From positions 372,001 through 436,000 of the forward strand of contig NZ_JARXYR010000001.1 of NCBI RefSeq assembly GCF_029893635.1: DNA of 64,000 nucleotides, in the 5' to 3' direction. This document shows positions 27,814 to 37,209 of this stretch, piece after piece. The notes beneath the pieces are model-generated. The model did not search any database and had not been told where the DNA came from. It saw only the letters and a program-made list of their open reading frames with translations. Source of the stretch: Variovorax sp. TBS-050B. GTDB lineage: Bacteria; Pseudomonadota; Gammaproteobacteria; Burkholderiales; Burkholderiaceae_C. Each line of letters starts with the position of its first letter. The stretch's first letter is position 1. The translations under genes were made by a program, and so were the position numbers.

Positions 27814-28949
27814 CGTTCGCCGAACGCGAGGCCCACAGGCCCAATCCAAAGATGGCAGCACCGGCTGTCGCATGCGCCCCTGGGAGGAAGACAGCTTCGC
27901 CTGCGAGGAAGTGGTCAAGCGGCTTTGGAGCGGTGATGCTGGCGGCCTGCTGCCTGAGCCCGGCTTTTGCACAAGAGCCCTTGAGTTCGCTCTTAGAGCG
28001 CGCGGTGGTGGCAGCGCTCAGGGAAAGGCAGGACATGCCCAATGAGGCGGAGAAGAAGGCCCGCTACGAGGCCTACAAGGAACGCGCGAAAGCTGCGCAA
28101 GCGGCATATGACAACTTCCGCTACACCGAGGCACAGCGTGAACTGGTCATCGAATTCATTGGCGCGGCCATGAAAGTGATTCGTGGCGAAACAGAGTTCG
28201 CGAGCCTAAAGAGGTTGTTGCCTGTGGCTCGCGTTGGAAAAGGCTGGCAACCCAATCCAAGTACGCGAAACTCATTCGATGCTCGAGTCCTGAACGAGTG
28301 GACCAGCATCTACGTCAACACCATTCCGCGCCGCGATGGAAAGCCGGGCGATGAGCCGGCGCATTTCCAGATCGAGTTCGGTCCCATTATTCATATTCAA
28401 CGAGAGCGCCTCGAAAGGCTGCTCGAACTCAAGGTCGTGCATGGCTGGCGTTCGGAGGGCGGCAACCTCCAGTACGAAATGCCACAGCTCCATGGACTGC
28501 CGCCCTTCAACGGCGGCGTGTTCTATTACTCGCCGCTCAAGCAGCCGCAGGGTGATTTCGAGATTAAGGTGGTCTTCACGTACCTGAATGGTCCGGACAA
28601 GAACCCCTACACAGCGACGCGACTGAGCGACATCTCGATCAGCCGCAACTACCTCACCCCCGAGCAGATCAAGCAACGCAACGACAAGAAGCTCGGCCAC
28701 CTGCCCCAGACGGGCGAGCGCGCACCGAAGGACGGCCGCTACTTGGCCCTGTTCGCCAATGACGCGCTCACTGCCTCGGTGCCACCGGAGCGCCGCACCT
28801 GCACTTATGACAAGGGACAGTGGCTCGGACCAGTGCACCTAAATGACTCCGCCACCGGACAGACCGACGCTGTGCATGCATGGTGGCAATGGATGGGTCC
28901 TGATCCGCTGGCGGCTGAGATCGAGAAGCTGTTCCCTCGCCGGTCATGA
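27810..28949 (+). CDS. Putative exported immunity protein, copy 2
   Basis: 379 residues if translation starts at the ATGA overlap with copy 1 (MTFAEREAHRPNPK), or 365 from ATG 27852, which is equivalent to the copy-1 start. The signal core is VVM-like and contains LAAC in FGAVMLAACCLSPAFAQ, so either signal peptidase I (AFAQ) or lipoprotein processing is possible. The first 75 mature residues and the last 100 are nearly identical to copy 1. The middle differs (LPVARVGKGWQPNPSTRNSFDARVLNEW, FGPIIHIQRERLERLLELKVVHGW), as expected for immunity paralogues adapting to related effectors. The DNA between copies includes a second, non-vgrG copy of the vgrG 3' end. The stop again overlaps the next start as ATGA. 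Confidence 0.72.
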   Translation: MTFAEREAHRPNPKMAAPAVACAPGRKTASPARKWSSGFGAVMLAACCLSPAFAQEPLSSLLERAVVAALRERQDMPNEAEKKARYEAYKERAKAAQAAYDNFRYTEAQRELVIEFIGAAMKVIRGETEFASLKRLLPVARVGKGWQPNPSTRNSFDARVLNEWTSIYVNTIPRRDGKPGDEPAHFQIEFGPIIHIQRERLERLLELKVVHGWRSEGGNLQYEMPQLHGLPPFNGGVFYYSPLKQPQGDFEIKVVFTYLNGPDKNPYTATRLSDISISRNYLTPEQIKQRNDKKLGHLPQTGERAPKDGRYLALFANDALTASVPPERRTCTYDKGQWLGPVHLNDSATGQTDAVHAWWQWMGPDPLAAEIEKLFPRRS

Positions 28950-29908
28950 CGTTCGCCGAACGCGAGGCCCACAGGCCCAACCCAAAGATGGCAGCACCGG
29001 CTGTCGCATGCGCCCCTGGGAGGAAGACAGCTTCGCGTGCGAAGAAGTGGTCAAGCGGCTTTGGAGTGGTCATGTGGGCAGCCTGCTGCCTGAGCCCGGC
29101 TTCTGCACAAGAGCCCTGGAGTTCGCCCTCAGAGCCCGCCAAGGCGGTGGCACGCCAGGAGAAGCAAAGCATGCGAACTGAGGCGGAAAAGAGGGCCGCC
29201 TCCGAAGCGTTCCAAGCGGAGTTGAAGGCAAACCAGGCCATCTACGACAGCTTCCGCTACACCGACGCGCAGCGTGAGCAGGTGATCGAGCTCATTGCGA
29301 AGGCTATGAAGGTGATTCGCGGCGAGGCCAGCTTCGACAGCCTCACACAGAGGATGCCCGTCATCTATGTCGGTAAGGGCCAGCAACCCAATCCAAGCAC
29401 CCTGCATCTGCTAAATGCCAAATTCCTGAACGAGTGGACCAGCATCTACGTGAACACCATCCCGCGGCGCGACGGCAAGCCGGGCTTCGAGCCGGCGCAT
29501 TTCCAAATCGAGTTCAAACCCGAAATCGACATGCAGCGCGAGCGCCTGGAGAATCTGCTCGAACTCAAGGTCGTGCATGGCTGGCGATCGGAGGGTGGCA
29601 ATCTCCAATACGAGTTCCCCCAACTTCATGGGCGGAGACCTTTCAACGGCGGCGTGTTCCACTATTCACCGCTCAAGCAGCCGCAGGATGATTTCGAGAT
29701 CGAGGTGGTCTTCACCTTCCTGAACGGGCCGGACAAGAATCCTTACAAGGCCACGCAGCTGAGCGATATTGCGATCAGCCGCAACTACCTCACTCCTGAG
29801 CAGATCAAGCAACGCGACGACAAGAAGCTCGGCCACCTGCCTCGGTGCCGCCGGAGCGCCGCACCTGCACTTATGACAAGAGCCAATGGGTCGGACCAGT
29901 GCATCTGA
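28946..29908 (+). pseudogene. Putative immunity protein, copy 3, frameshifted and truncated
   Basis: The frame runs 320 codons from the ATGA overlap with copy 2. It matches the paralogues up to DDKKLGHLP, after an exported N-terminus FGVVMWAACCLSPASAQ and a divergent mature start (EPAKAVARQEKQSMRTEAEKRAASEAF). At about 29840 the sequence skips about 70 nt present in copies 1 and 2: it joins CACCTGCC directly to TCGGTGCC, and CTGCC occurs at both ends of the missing piece. This shifts the frame, so the predicted product ends RCRRSAAPALMTRANGSDQCI. The original frame continues after the gap as PPERRTCTYDKSQWVGPVHLSDSTTGQTD and then stops matching. It is probably inactive, or recently inactivated, unless the truncated protein still folds. 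Confidence 0.68.
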
Positions 29909-30057
29909 GTGACTCAACCACCGGACAGACCGACGACCTTCACTTCCAAACCGGCGGACAACGCGAAGCCGGCAGCTACCGCCTACCGCCTCGGAGCAGC
30001 GGTGCTCGCGGCCTGCTGCGGAGCCTGGCCTCAGCAGAGGCGCTGTTCGCGCGAGCT
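29909..30057 (+). other. Junk between the immunity array and hmp: possible remnant of another exported gene
   Basis: After copy 3 there is about 120 bp of unique sequence up to the hmp stop. One frame reads ATAYRLGAAVLAACCGAWPQQ. This resembles the signal-peptide core of the immunity paralogues (VMLAACCLSPAFAQ) and could be the start of a fourth exported gene, cut off where hmp begins. No complete gene or clear terminator is visible. Confidence 0.3.
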
Positions 30058-31239
30058 TCAGCCTTCCAGCGCCTCCAGCGGCCCGAAGAACTCGTAGCGC
30101 AGCTGCTGCTTCGGCACGCCGAGCGCGAGCCCGTGCGCGTAGACCGCCTTCATGAACGGCTTCGGGCCGAGGAAGTAGAGGTCGACGTCGCGGTCGGCGG
30201 GCAGCGCCTCGGCGAGCAGTTCGCGCGTGACGAAGCCGGTGGCGTGCGGCCGGTCGGCGGCGCGCGGCGCGTCGTACACGTAGAGCGGCTTCACGTTGCG
30301 GTGCCGCGCGGCCAGCGCGTCCACGCGGGCGCGGAAGGCATGCGCGCCGCCGTGCCGCGCGGCGTGGATGAAATGCACCGACCGGCCGGTGTGCGCCACC
30401 GATTCGAGCATGCTCATCGCGGGCGTGATGCCCACGCCGCCGGTCACGAGCACCAGCGGGCGCCCGCCCTCGGCGGGCTGCAGCACGAAGTCGCCGCAGG
30501 GCGCCTGCACCTGCAGCAGCGTGCCGACCGGTGCCGAGGCATGCAGCCAGTTCGAGGCGCGGCCGCCCTCCTCCTTCTTCACGCTGATGCGGTACCACGG
30601 CTTGCCCGGCGCATCCGACAGCGAGTAGTTGCGGCGCAGCGGCTCGCCGTCGATCTCGAGCACCAGCGTGAGGTACTGCCCGGGCGAGAACGCGAGCAGC
30701 GGTCCGCCGTCGACGGGCTCGAGGTAGAACGAGGTGATGATCTCGCTCTCGTCCTCGCGCCGCGCGACGCGGAACGCGCGCGTGCCGCGCCAGCCGCCGG
30801 GCTGCGCGGCGTTGGCGCGGTAGACCTCTTCCTCCGCGCCGATCAGCAGCGCCGCGAGCGACTGGTAGGCCTCGCCCCAGGCCGCGATGACCTCGTCGGT
30901 GGCGGCATCGCCGAGCACGTCCTTGATCGCGGCCAGCAGGCAGGCGCCGACGATCGGATAGTGCTCGGGCAGCACGCCGAGCGCGGCATGCTTCTGGATG
31001 ATGCGCGGCAGCGCGCCCGCGATCGCGTCGAGCCGGTCGATGTGCTGCGCATACGCCAGCACCGCACCCGCGAGCGCGCGCGCCTGGCTGCCCTCGGCCT
31101 GGTGCGCTTCGTTGAAGAAGGCCTTCACCTCGGGGTGGCGCTCGAACATGGTCCGGTAGAAGTGGCGGGTGATCGCCTCGCCGTGCGCCTGCAGCGCGGG
31201 CACGGTGGCCTTGACGATGGCAATGGTCTGCGGATTCAT
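30058..31239 (-). CDS. hmp: Flavohaemoprotein (nitric oxide dioxygenase)
   Basis: 393 residues, normal family length, from ATG 31239 with AAGGA seven bases upstream; the longer frame to 31311 is not needed. The globin domain is at residues 1 to about 135 (MNPQTIAIVKATVPAL, HFYRTMFERHPEV, IIQKHAALGVLPEHYPIVG with the proximal His in KHAALG, then WGEAYQSLAALLIGAEEEVY). The FAD-binding domain has SPGQYLTLVL and RRNYSLS. The NAD-binding part has VLVTGGVGITPAMSML and ends YEFFGPLEAL. The enzyme oxidises NO to nitrate with O2 and NADH in the cytoplasm. It is divergent from norR, the usual NO-responsive activator, which supports a nitrosative-stress role. Confidence 0.96.
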   Translation of the reverse strand: MNPQTIAIVKATVPALQAHGEAITRHFYRTMFERHPEVKAFFNEAHQAEGSQARALAGAVLAYAQHIDRLDAIAGALPRIIQKHAALGVLPEHYPIVGACLLAAIKDVLGDAATDEVIAAWGEAYQSLAALLIGAEEEVYRANAAQPGGWRGTRAFRVARREDESEIITSFYLEPVDGGPLLAFSPGQYLTLVLEIDGEPLRRNYSLSDAPGKPWYRISVKKEEGGRASNWLHASAPVGTLLQVQAPCGDFVLQPAEGGRPLVLVTGGVGITPAMSMLESVAHTGRSVHFIHAARHGGAHAFRARVDALAARHRNVKPLYVYDAPRAADRPHATGFVTRELLAEALPADRDVDLYFLGPKPFMKAVYAHGLALGVPKQQLRYEFFGPLEALEG

Positions 31240-31376
31240 GGGGGGTCCTTGGGCTGTGAATGGATGCGCCTTGCTCTTCACGTTCCGTGCCAGCCCGTGC
31301 CCCCGCGCCAAGTGCCTGCCGCCGTTGGGGATTTTTCCGGCGTGGTCAAATCCGCAACACCCCAGACGTTGTATTT
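31240..31376. promoter_or_regulatory. hmp-norR divergent promoter region
   Basis: 137 bp between hmp (minus) and norR (plus). Read on the minus strand it contains CTGGCACG (plus-strand 31286-31293), a perfect -24 element for RpoN promoters, but the -12 part (GTGAA) is poor. TGGTCA at 31343-31348 and TGACCA at 31378-31383 form a spaced inverted pair next to the norR start, resembling NorR half-sites (family consensus GT-N7-AC), though the spacing is not canonical. If NorR activates hmp, the promoter should be sigma-54 dependent; the sequence supports this only weakly. Confidence 0.35.
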
Positions 31377-32937
<1,561 letters not shown>

Positions 32938-33024
32938 GCCGCGCTTATGAAAATCGAACGGCCGCGCTGATTCCGCATCGGCGCGGCACTGTCGATACTT
33001 CGGCCTCCTTCAGAGAGGCACGCC

Positions 33025-33888
33025 CTGTTTCCCTTCCCGACTTCCGCGCCACCGGCACCATCGCTCGACGGCGAACCGCGCGCGATCGACAGCCATGCGC
33101 ATGTCTTCCTCGCCGGCCTGCCCTTCGCGCCGAACGCGCGGCATGCGCCCGACTACGACGCGACGACGGCCGAGTTCCTCGGCCTGCTCGATGCGCACGG
33201 CGTCTCGCATGCGGTGCTGGTCCAGCCGAGCTTCCTGGGCACCGACAACAGCTTCATGTGCGCGGCGCTGCGCGCCCATCCGCAGCGCCTGTGCGGCGTG
33301 GCGGTGGTGGCGCCCGGCACGCCGTTCGAGTCCCTGCGCGAGCTCGCCGCCGCGGGCGTCTGCGGCCTGCGGCTCAACCTCGTGGGCCTGCCGCTGCCGG
33401 ACCTGTCGCAGCCCGCGTGGCAGGCACTGCTCGCGGATGCGCGGCGTCTCGGCTGGCATGTCGAAGTGCATCGCGAATCAGGCGACCTGCCGGTGGTGGG
33501 CCAGGCCGTGCTCGATGCGGGCTGCCGGCTCGTCGTCGACCATTTCGGCCGGCCCCGCGGCGACACCGCGGCCGACGCCGGCTTCGCCTGGCTGCTGCGC
33601 GCGGCGGCGCAGGGCCGCACCTGGATCAAGCTCTCGGCCGCCTACCGCAACTGGCCCGATCCGCTGGGCGCCGAGGCCTGCCGCGCCGCGCAGTCGCTGC
33701 TCGATGCCTGCGGGCCCCAGCGGCTGCTGTGGGGCAGCGACTGGCCGCACACCCAGCACCGCGCGCTCGCGAGCTATGCGCAGTCGCGCGCCGCGCTCGA
33801 CCGATGGATTCCCGACCCTGCGGCGCGGCGCCGCATCCTCGTCGACACGCCGGCCGCGCTCTTTTTCGATTCTTCCAAGGAGGCATGA
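33025..33888 (+). CDS. Amidohydrolase 2 family protein, LigI/PDC-hydrolase-like TIM barrel
   Basis: 287 residues if translation begins at CTG 33025. The metal-binding HxH motif (AIDSHAHVF) lies upstream of every in-frame ATG, GTG or TTG, and the frame is closed by TGA at 32968-32970. CTG 33025 has AGAGAGG ending seven bases before it, so a non-standard start is the best reading. The fold shows LVQPSFLGTDNSFM, VVDHFGRPRG, TWIKLSAAYR and the metal-ligand strand LLWGSDWPHTQH. The family hydrolyses cyclic carboxylates such as 2-pyrone-4,6-dicarboxylate. It is followed 4 nt later by a Bug-type substrate-binding protein, so the pair may handle one aromatic-derived carboxylate. The true substrate is unknown. 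Confidence 0.82.
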   Translation: MFPFPTSAPPAPSLDGEPRAIDSHAHVFLAGLPFAPNARHAPDYDATTAEFLGLLDAHGVSHAVLVQPSFLGTDNSFMCAALRAHPQRLCGVAVVAPGTPFESLRELAAAGVCGLRLNLVGLPLPDLSQPAWQALLADARRLGWHVEVHRESGDLPVVGQAVLDAGCRLVVDHFGRPRGDTAADAGFAWLLRAAAQGRTWIKLSAAYRNWPDPLGAEACRAAQSLLDACGPQRLLWGSDWPHTQHRALASYAQSRAALDRWIPDPAARRRILVDTPAALFFDSSKEA

Positions 33889-33892
33889 CACC

Positions 33893-34903
33893 ATGAACCC
33901 AACCATCCCCCCACACATCCCGAAGGCGCGGCTGCGCACGTGGATTCCCGCGGCCCTGATCGGTGCCGCGTTCGGGCTCGCGGCCCTGAGCGCCGCGGCC
34001 CAGCCGGCCTGGCCCGCCAAGCCGGTCCGGATGGTCGTGACCTACCCGCCCGGCGGCACGGTGGATGCGGTGGCGCGCGTCATCGCGCCCAAGCTCTCGG
34101 CGCGGCTTGGCCAGCCGGTGGTGATCGACAACCGCGCGGGTGCAGGCGGCGCGATCGGCGGCGACCTCGTCGCCAAGAGCGCGGCGGACGGCTACACGAT
34201 CATGCTCGACGCCTCGAACCACGCGCAGAACCCCGCGCTGCGCAGCAAGATGCCCTTCGACACCTTGCGCGATCTCGCGCCGGTCTCGCTGCTGGTGCGC
34301 GTGCCCAACGTGCTGGTCGCCAACCCGGCCGCGCCGATCGCGAGCGTGAAGGACCTCGTGGCGCAGGCCAAGGCCAGGCCCGAGCAGATCAACTACGCCT
34401 CGTCGGGCAACGGCTCGGCGCAGCACCTCGCGGCCGAACTCTTCAGCGCCATGGCCGGCGTGCGCATGACGCACGTCGCCTACAAGGGCGGCGGTCCCGC
34501 GCTGACCGACGTGATGGCGGGCCAGGTGCCGGTGTTCTTCGCGAGCCTCGCATCGAGCCTGCCCTACATCCAGAGCGGCAAGCTGCGCGCCCTCGCCGTC
34601 ACCGGGAAGGCCCGCGCGCCGGTGCTGTCGCAGATCCCGACCGTGGCCGAATCGGGACTCGCGGGCTACGAGGTCTACGAATGGAACGGCGTGTTCGTGC
34701 CGGCCGGCACGCCCGCGCCCATTGCCGACCGCCTCGCCCGGGAACTCGCGGCGGTGGTGCGCGACCCGGAGGTGCGCACGCGCCTCGAAGGCATGGGCGC
34801 CGAGGTCATCGGCTCGACCCCGGCCGAGCTCGATGCCTTCCGCAAGGCGGAGATCGCCAAGTGGACGCAGGTGGCGAAGAGCAACAGGATCGAACTGGAC
34901 TGA
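33893..34903 (+). CDS. Bug/TctC family tripartite tricarboxylate-type substrate-binding protein
   Basis: 336 residues, usual length. AAGGAGG lies about nine bases before ATG 33893. The signal peptide runs to SAAAQ|PAWPAKPVRMVV. Family landmarks are VVTYPPGGTVDAVARVIAPKLS, IDNRAGAGGAIGGDLVAKSAADGYT, VAYKGGGPALTDVMAGQV and TVAESGLAGYEVYEWNGVF. These periplasmic proteins bind carboxylates; many are orphans without TctAB, as here. It is in an operon with the amidohydrolase, which suggests an aromatic or pyrone carboxylate ligand (inference). The convergent LysR gene ends 9 nt away. Confidence 0.93.
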   Translation: MNPTIPPHIPKARLRTWIPAALIGAAFGLAALSAAAQPAWPAKPVRMVVTYPPGGTVDAVARVIAPKLSARLGQPVVIDNRAGAGGAIGGDLVAKSAADGYTIMLDASNHAQNPALRSKMPFDTLRDLAPVSLLVRVPNVLVANPAAPIASVKDLVAQAKARPEQINYASSGNGSAQHLAAELFSAMAGVRMTHVAYKGGGPALTDVMAGQVPVFFASLASSLPYIQSGKLRALAVTGKARAPVLSQIPTVAESGLAGYEVYEWNGVFVPAGTPAPIADRLARELAAVVRDPEVRTRLEGMGAEVIGSTPAELDAFRKAEIAKWTQVAKSNRIELD

Positions 34904-34912
34904 TCCGCGGCG

Positions 34913-35794
34913 TCAGGCGTCGAGCAGGGCCGCGAACGCATCCGCGAAGGTCGGCCGCGATCTCGCGAGCCACATCGCCGACAACTCGAACGGCGGCAGG
35001 CCCGCGCCGTCGCGCACCTCGGCATAGCGCACGCCCTCGTGGCGCAGCGCGCGCACCGAACTCGGCAGCAGCGACCAGCCCAGGCCCGCGGCCACGCACG
35101 ACAGCACGGTGAGCGTGCGGTTGGCGTCCTGCACGATGCGCACGTCGTGGCCCGCCGCGCGAAAGGCCGCGAGCATCTGCGTGCGCAGCGCCGCCATCTG
35201 CTCGCTCGGAAACCACACGAGCCCGTGCGCGGCGATGTCGGCGAGCGCCACGCAACCGTCGGGCGGTAGCGCGTGGCCGGCCGGCAGCGCCGCGACCAGC
35301 CGTTCCTCGCCGAGCCGCTTCTCGTGCACGCGCGCGTTCACGGCCACCGGCGGATGCAGCAGCGCGACGTCGATGCGGCCGCCTTCGAGCGCCTCGACCT
35401 GCTCGGCGTTGCTCATCTCGCGCAGCGCGATGTCGAGCTGCGGATGCGAGGCCCGCAGCCGCCGCAGCGCGCGCGGCAGCACCTCGTAGACGGCGTGGGT
35501 GACGAAGCCGATCGTCAGCCGGCCCGCGCGGCCCGCGCCCATGGCGCGGATGCGGTCCGCGGCCGCGTCGGCATGCGCGAGGCTCGCGCGCACGTCGTCG
35601 AGCACCGCGAGTCCGGCGTCCGTGAGCGCGGCGCCGCGGCGCGTGCGCATGAAGAGCTTGACGCCCATCTCGCGCTCGAGGCGGTTGAGCGTCTGCGTGA
35701 GCGCCGGCTGCGCGAGGCCGAGGGCTTCGGCCGCGCGCGTGAGGCTGCCGGCCTCGGCGATGGCCAGGACACAGCGCATCTGCCGGGTTTCCAT
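34913..35794 (-). CDS. LysR family transcriptional regulator
   Basis: 293 residues from ATG 35794; the longer frame to 35911 would add Arg/Cys-rich residues not typical of the family. The N-terminal winged helix-turn-helix is METRQMRCVLAIAEAGSLTRAAEALGLAQPALTQTLNRLEREMGVKLFMRTRR. The effector domain (LTIGFVTHAVYEVLPRALRRLRASHPQLDIALREM, VAAGLGWSLLPSSV) is complete. It is convergent with the Bug gene and divergent from the TPR-HTH regulator gene. Its likely target is the amidohydrolase/Bug unit, but this is a guess from position. Confidence 0.92.
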   Translation of the reverse strand: METRQMRCVLAIAEAGSLTRAAEALGLAQPALTQTLNRLEREMGVKLFMRTRRGAALTDAGLAVLDDVRASLAHADAAADRIRAMGAGRAGRLTIGFVTHAVYEVLPRALRRLRASHPQLDIALREMSNAEQVEALEGGRIDVALLHPPVAVNARVHEKRLGEERLVAALPAGHALPPDGCVALADIAAHGLVWFPSEQMAALRTQMLAAFRAAGHDVRIVQDANRTLTVLSCVAAGLGWSLLPSSVRALRHEGVRYAEVRDGAGLPPFELSAMWLARSRPTFADAFAALLDA

Positions 35795-35896
35795 GCGGCA
35801 TTCTAGGGACGGGGTGCGCGCGTCCCGGCTGCCATTACAGTCCGGGCACGCGCGCCGGCACACCGGCCGCCGCGCACCGATGCGAACGGAAGGCCA

Positions 35897-35953
35897 ATGA
35901 AGATCGAACACCGGACGACGACCACGACCGCCCGGCCGGCATGGACTCGCTGA
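35897..35953 (+). CDS. Possible 18-aa leader peptide overlapping the next gene start
   Basis: An ATG at 35897 with GGAAGG just upstream opens an 18-codon frame (MKIEHRTTTTTARPAWTR). It ends with TGA at 35951-35953, 10 nt inside the next gene (ATG 35941). The next gene lacks its own Shine-Dalgarno sequence, so termination and re-initiation could couple the two. The run of five Thr codons is notable. It may simply be chance; low confidence. Confidence 0.25.
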   Translation: MKIEHRTTTTTARPAWTR

Positions 35954-37164
35954 TCGCCGCTTCCGCGCGCGCGCTGGCGGCGGGCGATGCGCTCGGCGCG
36001 CTCAAGCGCGTGGCGCTGCGCGACGATCCGCCGGCGCTCGCGCTGCGCGGCATCGCGATGGCGCAGCTCGGGGAGCTGTCGCGCGCCCGCGAGCTGCTGC
36101 GGCGTGCCGCGCGCGGCTTCGGCAGTCACGAGGAACTCGCACGCGCCCGCTGCGTGGTGGCCGAGGCCGAGGTGGCGCTGGCCACGCGCGACATCGGCGA
36201 TTCGCCGCGCGCGCTCGCGCTCGCCGCGGCCACGCTGGAGGCCCATGGCGACCCGGCCAATGCGCTGCAGGCGCGGCTGATCGCGGCGCGCCGCCTGTTG
36301 CTGCTCGGGCGGCTCGACCAGGCCCGCTCCGCGCTCGCGCGGCTCGACGGGGCGAGCGGCCTCTCCGCCTCGCTCGCGGCGGTGGTCGCGCTGGCGCAGG
36401 CCGAGCTGGCGCTGCGCTCGCTGCAGGTGGATGCGGCAGAGGCGGCGCTGCTGCGCGCGCACGATGCGGCCGAGCGTTCGCGCGTGCCGGCGCTGCGTGC
36501 CGAGGTGGCCGAAGCGCGGACGGCGCTCGCACGGCCCGCCGCGCGCCGCCGGATGGCGGGCGCCGAACAGGCGCTGCGCCTCGACGAGGTCGCGGCGCTC
36601 CTCGCCTCGGACGCGCTCGTGGTCGATGCCTGCCGCCGCGGCGTGGGCGTCGGCGGCACATGGCGTCCGCTCGCGCGCCGGCCGGTGCTGTTCACGCTGG
36701 TGCGTGCGCTGGCCGAAGCCTGGCCCGGCGACGTCGACCGCGAGGCGCTGATCGCCGGCGCCTTCCGCACGCAGCGCCCCGACGAGACGCATCGCGCGCG
36801 GCTGCGCGTCGAGATCGGGCGGCTGCGCGCGCTCGTCGCGTCGATGGCCGCCATCGAGGCGACCGCGCGCGGCTTCGTGCTGCGGCCGCACGACGATCGG
36901 CCGGTGGCGGTGCTCGCGCCGCCGATCGACGGCGATCAGGGCGCGCTGGTGGCGCTGCTGTCCGACGGCGCGCCGTGGTCGACCTCGGCGCTCGCGCTGG
37001 CGCTCGGCGCCAGCCAGCGCACGGTGCAGCGCGCGCTGGCCGAACTCGAGGCCGAGGCGCGGGTGCGCGCCATCGGCCAGGCGCGTTCGCGCCGCTGGCT
37101 GGCACCGCCGCTCGGGGGATTCACGACGATCTTGTTACTCCCCGCGGCGCTGCCGATTGAATAG
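35941..37164 (+). CDS. Putative transcriptional regulator: TPR-like N-terminus, helix-turn-helix C-terminus
   Basis: 407 residues. The first 200 are almost entirely Ala/Leu/Arg-rich helices with repeating hairpins (ALALRGIAMAQLGELSRARELLRRAARGF, ARLIAARRLLLLGRLDQARSALARL), typical of TPR-like solenoids. The middle part (RPVLFTLVRALAEAWPGDVDREALI, ARLRVEIGRLRALVA) resembles the winged domains of OmpR/SARP-like regulators. The end has a helix-turn-helix (WSTSALALALGASQRTVQRALAELEAEARVRAIG). Two genes follow on the same strand: a beta-propeller protein and a DUF899 thioredoxin-like protein. It may control them; no ligand domain is recognised. Confidence 0.72.
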   Translation: MDSLIAASARALAAGDALGALKRVALRDDPPALALRGIAMAQLGELSRARELLRRAARGFGSHEELARARCVVAEAEVALATRDIGDSPRALALAAATLEAHGDPANALQARLIAARRLLLLGRLDQARSALARLDGASGLSASLAAVVALAQAELALRSLQVDAAEAALLRAHDAAERSRVPALRAEVAEARTALARPAARRRMAGAEQALRLDEVAALLASDALVVDACRRGVGVGGTWRPLARRPVLFTLVRALAEAWPGDVDREALIAGAFRTQRPDETHRARLRVEIGRLRALVASMAAIEATARGFVLRPHDDRPVAVLAPPIDGDQGALVALLSDGAPWSTSALALALGASQRTVQRALAELEAEARVRAIGQARSRRWLAPPLGGFTTILLLPAALPIE

Positions 37165-37209
37165 AGTGACTCCCATGCGCCGGTCCGAGGCGCGCCACCA
37201 GGAGCCACG

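Larger units (their letters stand above)
26713..29935 (+). repeat. Tandem triplication, 1136-bp unit, of effector 3' end plus immunity gene
   Basis: Equivalent ATG codons lie at 26716, 27852 and 28988, so both steps are exactly 1136 bp. Equivalent stops at 27813 and 28949 give the same period. Each unit contains the last about 190 bp of the vgrG reading frame followed by the immunity gene. In units 2 and 3 the vgrG-frame fragment is detached from vgrG. Long stretches of units 1 and 2 are near identical (for example the last 300 bp), while the middle has diverged. Unit 3 has the 70-bp deletion and loses homology near 29935. The exact outer limits need a dot plot. Confidence 0.8.

Noticed and set aside
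27707..28045. 112-codon frame resembling the VgrG C-terminus inside the repeat units
   Set aside because: It is the detached copy of the vgrG 3' end created by tandem duplication; its N-terminal half is unrelated sequence and there is no ribosome binding site, so it is not called as a gene.
31286..31293. A confident sigma-54 promoter for hmp
   Set aside because: The -24 element CTGGCACG is perfect but the -12 position reads GTGAA, lacking the conserved GC, so it is reported only as a weak possibility.
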